A stretch of 12,357 nt of DNA, taken from contig JBLFWJ010000101.1 of NCBI GenBank assembly GCA_047611425.1, forward strand, positions 1 through 12,357, in the 5' to 3' direction. This stretch comes from JBLFWJ01 sp047611425. GTDB taxonomy: Bacteria; Bacteroidota; Bacteroidia; UBA10329. A program made the translations under genes and the position numbers. Positions 6,452-12,357 of this stretch are shown here, in pieces. Under the pieces are notes generated by a model. The model saw only the letters and a list, made by a program, of their open reading frames with translations, searched no databases and was not told the origin of the DNA. How positions within the stretch are numbered: position 1 is the stretch's first letter; each line of letters starts with the position of its first letter.

Positions 6452-7477
6452 ATGAAAACCAACAGATTAATATTCATCATTCTATTGCTTTTGGCAGGAG
6501 CGGCAGTGTACGTGTACATGAATAATGACCGGACTACCTTGAAGGAGGATCTTTCAGATTTCGCGATCCCAGATACTGCATCTGTCACTAAATTTTTCCT
6601 TGCAGATCGCCAGGGTCGTGAAATAACGTTGGAGCGATTAGAATCTGGGAATTGGGAATTGAACGGAAAATATGGAGTTCGAAGAGACCTGCTTGACGTG
6701 CTTCTCAGAACGGTAGCAAACGTTCAATTGAAAGCGCCAATCTCTAAAAAAGCTCATAATGCCATCATAAGAAACATGTCCTCCAAAGCTCAAAAAATTG
6801 AGATCTACACGGACGGCACATTGGCCAAAACCTATTACGTGGGCAATTCTGCCAAGGACAATCTTGGGACTTACATGCTTATCGAAAATTCATCTGTTCC
6901 TTACGTTACCCACCTTCCAGGATTTAACGGTTATCTCACTCCTAGATATTCAACTGTTGAGAACGAGTGGAGGAATACGCTAATCTGTGATTACCGAGTT
7001 TCAGAAGTTAAAAGTATCGACATCACTTACCACAATAAACCAGAAAACTCATTTCGGATTGACCGACTCGGTCAAGACCAATACAAGGTAACAGCCACAT
7101 CTCCAGAAACAGTAATTGCAAACTTTGATTCGGTTTCTGTCAGGCGTTACTTACTCGGCCTAAGGAAAGTGCATTTCGAATCGTTTGAAGAACGCAAAGG
7201 CATTGATAGAGATAGCGTCTTAGCTGGTCCTAAACTTGTAACGCTCAAAATTGAGCCTGTAGTTGGAGAGGTGATCAAAATTGACGCCTGGAGAATGAGT
7301 GCCGGAGAAGGGGCCGTGAATCTTGACGGCAACCCAATTAAATGGGACATTGATCGAATGCACGCCACGATTAATGATGATCCCGAATTAATCTTCGTGC
7401 AATATTTCACGCTGGATCGATTGCTCGTTTCCTTGGATCAATTCGAGCTTGACCCCTTGTTGAGAAGAGACAATTAA
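6452..7477 (+). CDS. DUF4340 domain membrane-anchored protein of the gld operon
   Basis: The 341-residue product has one N-terminal membrane anchor (LIFIILLLLAGAAVYVYM, about 6-23), then a large periplasmic region. The stretch ITLERLESGNWELNGKYGVR, followed by a YYVGNSAKDNLGTYM segment and LPGFNGYL, fits DUF4340. Such proteins often sit beside ABC_transp_aux (GldG-like) genes, and here the start is only 4 nt after the gldG stop. That tight spacing implies cotranscription and a shared envelope role, perhaps as an accessory subunit of the GldFG transporter. No enzyme motif is visible and no gliding gene name is established for it to my knowledge. The family call is good; the role is inferred. 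Confidence 0.8.
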   Translation: MKTNRLIFIILLLLAGAAVYVYMNNDRTTLKEDLSDFAIPDTASVTKFFLADRQGREITLERLESGNWELNGKYGVRRDLLDVLLRTVANVQLKAPISKKAHNAIIRNMSSKAQKIEIYTDGTLAKTYYVGNSAKDNLGTYMLIENSSVPYVTHLPGFNGYLTPRYSTVENEWRNTLICDYRVSEVKSIDITYHNKPENSFRIDRLGQDQYKVTATSPETVIANFDSVSVRRYLLGLRKVHFESFEERKGIDRDSVLAGPKLVTLKIEPVVGEVIKIDAWRMSAGEGAVNLDGNPIKWDIDRMHATINDDPELIFVQYFTLDRLLVSLDQFELDPLLRRDN

Positions 7478-7485
7478 GAGCCGTT

Positions 7486-7512
7486 TTTACACCCAATTCG
7501 AAAGGGTGTAAA
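7486..7512. repeat. Dyad TTTACACCC-N9-GGGTGTAAA upstream of dnaN
   Basis: A perfect 9-bp inverted repeat surrounds a 9-nt centre. It starts 9 nt after the DUF4340 stop and ends 4 nt before the dnaN -7 box, so it covers the -33 region. It has no U-tract on the plus strand, which argues against a simple terminator for the gld operon. It could be an operator for dnaN or a weak terminator. Confidence 0.55.
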
Positions 7513-7515
7513 GTC

Positions 7516-7523
7516 TATATTTG
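7516..7523 (+). promoter_or_regulatory. dnaN promoter -7 box TATATTTG
   Basis: TATATTTG matches the Bacteroidota -7 consensus TAnnTTTG exactly and is followed by C. The -33 TTG is not clear; the nearest match is TTC at 7497-7499, inside the dyad. Transcription should begin around 7528-7531, leaving a leader of about 30 nt before the ATG at 7560. Confidence 0.6.
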
Positions 7524-7559
7524 CATACCTATTTAGAAGACCTAAAGACACGATTTAAG

Positions 7560-8684
7560 ATGAAATTCATTGTATCCAGCGACCAATTATTGAAGAGTTT
7601 GCAGAGTATTTCTGGCGTATTGAATACCAGCAATACTTTACCAATACTCGACAATTTCCTTTTCGACATTAAAGCTGGAGAGTTGACCATTTCTGGTTCA
7701 GACTTGGAGACAACAATGATTACCAAATTGGAGATCACTTCTAAAGAAGAAGGCATCATTGCAATTCCGGCAAGGTTACTTCTTGATACGCTAAAGACAT
7801 TCCCAGAAACGCCATTGACGTTTACGGTAAATTCTGAAAATCATGGTATTGAGATTAGTTCAGAAAGCGGCCGCTATAAGCTAAGTGGTTTAGATGGTTC
7901 AGAATTTCCAAAAGCACCTGAGTTGGAGGCTTCATCAAGTGTAACCTTAACTTCCGACCTCTTATCTAGAGCCATTATCAAAACCCTATTTGCTTCAGGA
8001 AATGACGACCTGAGACCGGTTATGTCTGGGGTGCTCTTCGAATTGCACGAAGATCATATGACCTTTGTGGCCACGGATGCGCATAAGTTGGTTCGATACA
8101 TGAGAACTGATGCAAAGGCTACTGCTGGAGCCAACTTTATCATGCCTAAAAAGCCGTTGACACTTCTTAAAAATGTGTTAATCAGTGAGGATGAGGAAGA
8201 AGTAAAGCTTGAATACACGGAGACTAACGCACGATTCAGTTTTGGCAATATCACATTGATTTGCCGATTGATCGATGGTCGTTATCCAAACTACGATTCG
8301 GTTATTCCTAAGGAGAACCCGAATAAGATGACCATTTCTCGACAAGCTTTACTTACATCAATCAAGCGTGTGAGCATCTTCAGTAACAAGACTACTCATC
8401 AGGTTAAATTGAAGATTGCCGGTAACGAACTTCAGGTTTCTGCTGAGGACATGGATTTTGCAAATGAGGCCGTAGAACGTTTGACTTGCTCTTACCAAGG
8501 TGAGGATATGGAGATTGGATTCAATTCTCGATTCTTAGCTGAAATGCTTACCAATCAAGAAAGCGAGGATATCGTTCTTGAAATGTCACAGCCAAATCGT
8601 GCAGGAATCGTTCTTCCAGCAGAAAAGGTTATCGATGAAGAAGACACATTGATGCTTGTGATGCCGGTTATGTTGAACAGCTAA
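7560..8684 (+). CDS. dnaN: DNA polymerase III subunit beta (sliding clamp)
   Basis: DnaN forms the ring-shaped dimer that tethers DNA polymerase III to DNA. I chose the ATG at 7560 (374 residues, starting MKFIVSS) because this is the usual N-terminus and length. The longer frame starts at a TTG (7521) lying inside the -7 box and so would not be transcribed. Three clamp domains fit the length. Visible landmarks are NTLPILDNFLF, ISGSDLETTM, RPVMSGVLFEL, FVATDAHKLVRY, LIDGRYPNYDSVIP and the C-terminal LMLVMPVMLNS, the counterpart of the MPMRL end of other clamps. dnaA is not adjacent and no DnaA-box cluster is visible, so this need not be an origin. The gene probably has its own promoter and may also receive read-through from the gld operon. 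Confidence 0.97.
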   Translation: MKFIVSSDQLLKSLQSISGVLNTSNTLPILDNFLFDIKAGELTISGSDLETTMITKLEITSKEEGIIAIPARLLLDTLKTFPETPLTFTVNSENHGIEISSESGRYKLSGLDGSEFPKAPELEASSSVTLTSDLLSRAIIKTLFASGNDDLRPVMSGVLFELHEDHMTFVATDAHKLVRYMRTDAKATAGANFIMPKKPLTLLKNVLISEDEEEVKLEYTETNARFSFGNITLICRLIDGRYPNYDSVIPKENPNKMTISRQALLTSIKRVSIFSNKTTHQVKLKIAGNELQVSAEDMDFANEAVERLTCSYQGEDMEIGFNSRFLAEMLTNQESEDIVLEMSQPNRAGIVLPAEKVIDEEDTLMLVMPVMLNS

Positions 8685-8691
8685 TTAGCTG
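8678..8691. repeat. 14-bp palindrome at the convergent dnaN junction
   Basis: CAGCTAATTAGCTG is a perfect palindrome centred between the dnaN stop (TAA, 8682-8684) and the stop of the opposite gene (TTA, 8685-8687). There is no loop or U-tract, so it is a poor terminator. It may simply reflect the two abutting stop codons. Confidence 0.5.
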
Positions 8692-9113
8692 GCGACTCCA
8701 ACTCGCAGATTAAATCTGTGAATCCATTCTAATATCAACCCAAATCCCATCCACAATGGGAGGTAATCAAAACGGATTAGTCCGTTGAAATGCCATCCTT
8801 CCTGATATTCCCAAGGGCAGCTTCCTAAAAGTGCTTGAAATATGGCTCCGGTGATGAGCTCAACACCAAGTATCACTAATCCATAACACAAGGCTCGGAG
8901 AATTACATTCCATTTTTCAATAATTCGAAAACCGAATGGGAAGGCAATTGAGGCGCTTCCATAAATGAGTATCATCCAAACGTAGCTGTTGCCACTTAAC
9001 GCCCAATCGAATTCGATGGCATTAGAAAAAAGTGGGTAAAGGGCTGTGAAGACAACTTCGATGGTAACGCCTACGCAGGCAAAAACACCAAAAGCCATTA
9101 ATTTATTGATCAT
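8685..9113 (-). CDS. Small membrane protein, CmpB-like (putative ABC-transporter type IV family)
   Basis: This 142-residue protein has about four membrane segments: 5-25, 44-62, 70-94 and 113-131. The stretch ELITGAIFQ (85-93), then CPWEY (99-103) and NGLIRFDYLPLWMGFG (110-125), resembles the conserved core of the CmpB-like family, where a Trp-Asp/Glu-Tyr motif precedes a Gly-rich segment. The family name implies transport but its function is not well established. Its ATG overlaps the last 11 bp of the rhomboid gene, so the two are probably translated in a coupled way. It ends exactly against dnaN with no intergenic space. The membrane topology is clear; the family call is moderate. Confidence 0.7.
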   Translation of the reverse strand: MINKLMAFGVFACVGVTIEVVFTALYPLFSNAIEFDWALSGNSYVWMILIYGSASIAFPFGFRIIEKWNVILRALCYGLVILGVELITGAIFQALLGSCPWEYQEGWHFNGLIRFDYLPLWMGFGLILEWIHRFNLRVGVAS

Positions 9114-9822
9114 TCGAGGAGTCCTTCCTTTGGGTATAAATGTAGGTTATACGCTTTGGAGGATACGCGCTTTGGTTGCTTGGGCTGTCAACTGGCTCTT
9201 CCGGTAGTACTTCGGTAAACTCTACGTACTCACCGTCTTCTTCATCTTCCAATTCCCATGTGTATTGCTTTCTCTGTGGCCCTTCGTTTCTATACAAGTA
9301 AGCAATTGAGACTCCTGCCAAAAGACCAAAGAGGTGCCCTTCCCAAGACATTTGCTCTTTTATTGGAAAAATACCCCAGATCATACTTCCATAAAGGAAT
9401 AGGATGAGCAGTGAGACCCCCATGAGCGGGAGGTGCTTCCTTACAATTCCTCCTACAAATAGGAAACCAGCCAAACCATAAATCACAGCACTTGCTCCGA
9501 TGTGATAACTAGCCCTACCCCCTATCCAAAGCCAAAGACCAGAAAGTAGGTAGATGAGCAGAAGAGATTTCCAAGCTACGGGTCGGTAGAAATGAAACAG
9601 CATCCATGTTAAGACAAATAATGCCGTGGCATTATTAAACAAGTGTTCCCATCCTGAATGAAGAAATGGGATGGTCAGTATTCCATACAAATGGTTTGGA
9701 TCCCTTGGGTACAAGCCATGTTGAACCAGATCAATCTGGAACAAGTATTCCATAACCTTCGAAATGGATATGACCACAACCAATAGAAACGAATAAGGAA
9801 GATCTTTGTATAGGGCTTTCAT
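9103..9822 (-). CDS. Rhomboid family intramembrane serine protease
   Basis: Rhomboids cut transmembrane substrates inside the lipid bilayer using a Ser-His dyad. This 239-residue protein has about six membrane segments. HSGWEHLFNN lies at 55-64, the catalytic Ser is Ser111 in the GASA motif of HIGASAVIYGL, and the catalytic His is His163 in EGHLFGLLAG. Both dyad residues are present, so it is probably active. After residue 176 there is a soluble tail of about 60 residues rich in Glu and Asp (WELEDEEDGEYVEF), ending YIYTQRKDSSNDQ; this tail is not part of the rhomboid core. Its stop codon lies inside the start of the CmpB-like gene. The start lies about 10 nt after a terminator hairpin, so the source of its transcript is unclear. 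Substrate is unknown. Confidence 0.88.
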   Translation of the reverse strand: MKALYKDLPYSFLLVVVISISKVMEYLFQIDLVQHGLYPRDPNHLYGILTIPFLHSGWEHLFNNATALFVLTWMLFHFYRPVAWKSLLLIYLLSGLWLWIGGRASYHIGASAVIYGLAGFLFVGGIVRKHLPLMGVSLLILFLYGSMIWGIFPIKEQMSWEGHLFGLLAGVSIAYLYRNEGPQRKQYTWELEDEEDGEYVEFTEVLPEEPVDSPSNQSAYPPKRITYIYTQRKDSSNDQ

Positions 9823-9832
9823 AGAACAAAAA

Positions 9833-9859
9833 TCCCCGACTCAATTAATGAGCCGGGGA
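9833..9859 (-). terminator. Intrinsic terminator after the collagen-like gene
   Basis: TCCCCG and CTCA pair with TGAG and CGGGGA across one A-C mismatch, around the loop ATTAA. On the minus strand the stem is followed by TTTTTGTTC, a U-rich tail. It fits as the end of transcripts from the collagen-like gene. The rhomboid ATG lies only about 10 nt beyond it. Confidence 0.7.
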
Positions 9860-9875
9860 GTCTTTATTACCAGAT

Positions 9876-9893
9876 TGTCCGGTTATTCGGACA
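9876..9893 (-). other. Small hairpin between the collagen-like stop and its terminator
   Basis: TGTCCG and CGGACA form a perfect 6-bp stem around GTTATT. It lies 21 nt after the stop codon of the collagen-like gene and before the stronger terminator, with no U-tract of its own. Confidence 0.35.
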
Positions 9894-9914
9894 GGGTGGC
9901 AGAGAATGCTTCAA

Positions 9915-12357
9915 TTATTTAGCTCCTGTCTCCGTAGATGAATGACTAGGCGCTTTATTCGAAGAATTTTGATCTGAACGCGAATTCAATTGGTCATTAC
10001 GTTTCTTTTCCTCGAATTCAGCAATGATTGTCTTTTCAGATTGAGACACTTTCAGGCCTTTCATTATGGCGTTAGGAATCTTCGCTTCATCACCTTTGGA
10101 AACTGAAACATTTTCAATTTTGGTCAAACCAACCCAACTGATCTTCTCACCCAAACCTGATTCAACGATAAGATTGAATCCTGACTTAGTAACCTCACTT
10201 ACATAGACAACTACATTAGGACCCATCGGAGTAATCATTACCACCGGAGTTTCAATTGACAGGGATGTAAACTCCTGATCGAATGAAACTGAAACTTCAG
10301 TTTGAGACAATTCAACTACACCAAAGTCCCTTGAATCGACTAATTCCATGGCTGTTTTCTCAGCACTATTAAGTCGAGACCTATTATGCTTAACTCCCGC
10401 TAATGACAGAGTTGCGATACCATAAATATCCACCCCTGAGAATGCGTTATCCTGAATATAGTCTGGTGATTCATCCAATATTACACCTAAATGCATATTT
10501 GGTCTAAACTTAGACTCATTTCCTTCCTCAACCTTTTCCGTTTCTCCAATATATCGGTAAAAAGATGGCTGAATCCTATCAATATCCTTAAGCACAACCT
10601 CATAGAGGTCATCGTTAATTGGAGTTATATTCTCCTTGATTTCCCTTCTTGAAGGGTCAATGAAGTTATTTGAATACATGTACCACCAATAGTTAGTGCT
10701 TGTTCCTACATAACCCCAACCAATAGTTTGTGCACTAGCACTTGGGGTAGAATATAATCTGTTACCATCACTTACGGCCAGCCCTTCAAAATAACCATCG
10801 TACTTAACTGCCGATGCATACGTACCTGTACCAAGTCTAGTGATACCGTTTACGTCTAACCTATCTGCTGGAGCTGTAGTACCCATACCAACATTTCCGG
10901 TTGCTTGCTGTGCATAAATCGCACTTGTTCCATTTTGCCAGTCATATAGGTGGAAGTCATCATTACCCAAAGAGCCCATTACCCATCGGTCACTATTCCC
11001 CGTTCGTAGAATAAAATAGTTGTTATCCGTTGCATTTGCCTTGTCAGCTATCACACCAGCCCAACTTGCAGTTGACGTTGCTTTCACAAAAGATGCAGCC
11101 GGATCTGATATCACCATTTTCATATCAGGTGCTACTGTTCCGATTCCTACGTTTGTTCCATTATCAAAAATCTGGGAACAAACAGCAGTAGTTCCGTTAG
11201 ACTTTATTACCGTATTAGCCGTTGTGCAACCAACTGGGCCTGGAGCACCGGTTGCTCCGTCTGCTCCAGACGGGCCGTTTGCACCATCATTACCCACAGC
11301 ACCTGTTGGGCCGATTGCTCCGTCATTTCCATCATTACCCGTTGGACCCATTGCTCCGGTAGCTCCTGTTGCCCCTGGGGCTCCGTCTGCTCCGTTCAAT
11401 CCATTTGACCCATTAAATCCATTGTTTCCTGAAGGGCCTGTTGGGCCAATAGCACCTGCTAATCCATCATTTCCTGTTGGACCTTGTGCACCTGTAGCAC
11501 CTGCTAATCCATCATTTCCTGTTGGACCCTGAGCACCTGTAGTACCTGCTAATCCGTCATTTCCTGTTGGACCTTGGGCACCTGTAGCACCTGCTAATCC
11601 ATCATTTCCTGTTGGACCTTGTGCACCTGTAGTACCTGCTAATCCATCATTTCCTGTTGGGCCTTGTGCACCTGTTGCACCTGCTAATCCATCATTTCCT
11701 GTTGGGCCTTGTGCACCTGTTGCACCTGCTAATCCATCATTTCCTGTTGGGCCTTGTGCGCCTGTAGCACCTGCTAATCCATCATTTCCTGTTGGGCCTT
11801 GTGCACCAGTTGCGCCTGCTAATCCATCATTTCCTGTTGGACCCTGAGCACCTGTTGCACCTGCTAATCCATCATTTCCTGTTGGACCCTGAGCACCTGT
11901 TGAACCTGCTAATCCATCATTTCCTGTTGGGCCTTGTGCACCTGTTGCACCTGCTAATCCATCATTTCCTGTTGGGCCTTGTGCACCTGTAGCACCTGCT
12001 AATCCATCATTTCCTGTTGGACCTTGTGCACCTATTGTACCTGCTAATCCATCATTTCCTGTTGGACCCTGAGCACCTGTTGCACCTGCTAATCCATCAT
12101 TTCCTGTTGGACCTTGTGCGCCTGTAGCCCCTGCTAATCCATCATTTCCTGTTGGGCCTTGTGCACCTGCTGCTCCGTCAATACCGTTTGTACCATCAAG
12201 ACCAGCCGCGCCAGTAGGGCCCATTGCACCAGTTGTTCCGTCCAATCCATTCGTTCCATCTACACCGTTGGCTCCCGTAGGACCCATTGCTCCGGTTGAT
12301 CCGTCTAAACCATTTGTTCCGTCTAAACCAGCTGCGCCTGTTGAGCCAGCTGCTCCA
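9915..12357 (-). CDS. Collagen-like fibre protein with S74-type chaperone region (5' end outside window)
   Basis: The frame is open to the window edge, and Gly-X-Y triplets continue upstream of the Met codon at 12285-12287, so that Met is not the start. At least 813 residues are encoded. From the edge to about 11228 the protein is uninterrupted Gly-X-Y (about 375 residues), including 16 copies of GATGAQGPTGNDGLA-type units. A fibre region follows with two NVGIGT/NVGMGT repeats and LDVNGITRLG. A Peptidase_S74-like chaperone region begins at SRREIKENITPI (Ser codon 10650-10652) and includes LGVILDESPDYI. About 75 residues of beta-rich sequence (FGVVELSQ to SWVGLTKI), a charged helix and a Ser/Asn-rich tail ending TETGAK follow. 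It is probably a trimeric surface or secreted fibre. No sorting signal is visible in this part. Confidence 0.88.
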   Translation of the reverse strand, partial: GAAGSTGAAGLDGTNGLDGSTGAMGPTGANGVDGTNGLDGTTGAMGPTGAAGLDGTNGIDGAAGAQGPTGNDGLAGATGAQGPTGNDGLAGATGAQGPTGNDGLAGTIGAQGPTGNDGLAGATGAQGPTGNDGLAGATGAQGPTGNDGLAGSTGAQGPTGNDGLAGATGAQGPTGNDGLAGATGAQGPTGNDGLAGATGAQGPTGNDGLAGATGAQGPTGNDGLAGATGAQGPTGNDGLAGTTGAQGPTGNDGLAGATGAQGPTGNDGLAGTTGAQGPTGNDGLAGATGAQGPTGNDGLAGAIGPTGPSGNNGFNGSNGLNGADGAPGATGATGAMGPTGNDGNDGAIGPTGAVGNDGANGPSGADGATGAPGPVGCTTANTVIKSNGTTAVCSQIFDNGTNVGIGTVAPDMKMVISDPAASFVKATSTASWAGVIADKANATDNNYFILRTGNSDRWVMGSLGNDDFHLYDWQNGTSAIYAQQATGNVGMGTTAPADRLDVNGITRLGTGTYASAVKYDGYFEGLAVSDGNRLYSTPSASAQTIGWGYVGTSTNYWWYMYSNNFIDPSRREIKENITPINDDLYEVVLKDIDRIQPSFYRYIGETEKVEEGNESKFRPNMHLGVILDESPDYIQDNAFSGVDIYGIATLSLAGVKHNRSRLNSAEKTAMELVDSRDFGVVELSQTEVSVSFDQEFTSLSIETPVVMITPMGPNVVVYVSEVTKSGFNLIVESGLGEKISWVGLTKIENVSVSKGDEAKIPNAIMKGLKVSQSEKTIIAEFEEKKRNDQLNSRSDQNSSNKAPSHSSTETGAK
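11461..12165 (-). repeat. Tandem array of 16 in-register 45-bp repeats in the Gly-X-Y domain
   Basis: The marker AATCC(A/G)TCATTTCCT occurs at 11461 and every 45 bp up to 12136, 16 times in all. Each unit encodes five triplets: GPT GND GLA GAT GAQ, with GTT, GTI or GST in place of GAT in a few units. The GPT GND GLA part is almost identical at DNA level (one A-to-G change, at 11555, apart from GGA/GGG-type third positions). The period is a multiple of three, so gain or loss of units keeps the frame. Confidence 0.95.

Noticed and set aside
8282..8290. TTATCCAAA as a DnaA box marking an origin near dnaN
   Set aside because: It is a single imperfect match inside the dnaN coding region, with no cluster of boxes and no AT-rich unwinding region.
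11020..11992. Plus-strand open frames opposite the collagen-like gene (11020-11532 and 11792-11992)
   Set aside because: They are antisense shadows of Gly-X-Y codons, which rarely give stops on the other strand; the predicted peptides are simple Pro/Ala- or His/Leu-rich repeats without start signals.
11461..12165. Regular repeats that could be mistaken for a CRISPR array
   Set aside because: The whole 45-bp period is conserved with no unique spacers, the period is a multiple of three, and it encodes a clean Gly-X-Y protein. No cas genes are present.
12285..12287. Met codon as the start of the collagen-like gene
   Set aside because: The Gly-X-Y frame continues unbroken upstream to the window edge and there is no signal peptide after this Met.

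Overview
The window looks like chromosomal DNA from a member of the Bacteroidota, most likely Flavobacteriales. It encodes GldF and GldG of the gliding-motility ABC transporter, a beta sliding clamp starting MKFIVSS and ending MPVMLNS as in that phylum, and a perfect TAnnTTTG promoter box ahead of dnaN. It also has a secreted fibre-like protein with NVGIGT-type repeats and a TerB/FHA-like/ABC fusion ATPase of a type common in the phylum. No rRNA, tRNA, IS element, integrase or CRISPR array was seen, and nearly all of the window is coding.

Layout. (1) Positions 1-3036, minus strand: a gene group read leftwards. It holds a lipoprotein of unknown function (2110-3036), a small secreted cysteine-containing protein (1655-2077), an intrinsic terminator (1551-1580), then an ABC ATPase with N-terminal TerB-like and FHA-like regions (1-1528) whose 3' end lies outside the window. 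(2) 3037-3259: a divergent control region with several inverted repeats. (3) 3260-8684, plus strand: a LolD-type ATPase, then gldF, gldG and a DUF4340 membrane-anchored protein packed as an operon, then dnaN with its own promoter. (4) 8685-9822, minus strand: a rhomboid-family intramembrane protease overlapped by a small CmpB-like membrane protein, ending exactly against the dnaN stop codon. (5) 9833-12357, minus strand: a terminator and a long collagen-like protein whose 5' end is outside the window. Its Gly-X-Y domain contains 16 in-register copies of a 45-bp repeat, followed by fibre repeats, a Peptidase_S74-type chaperone region, a further beta-rich region and a charged tail.

How the genes may work together. 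GldF and GldG form the membrane part of an ABC transporter whose usual ATPase, GldA, is not in this window. The DUF4340 protein directly downstream probably belongs to the same envelope complex. The lipoprotein, secreted protein and TerB/FHA/ABC protein are the best candidate here for an uncharacterised envelope system. The rhomboid and its overlapping partner are probably co-translated. The collagen-like protein is probably a trimeric surface or secreted fibre. All functional statements are inferred from motifs read by eye; no database search was run.
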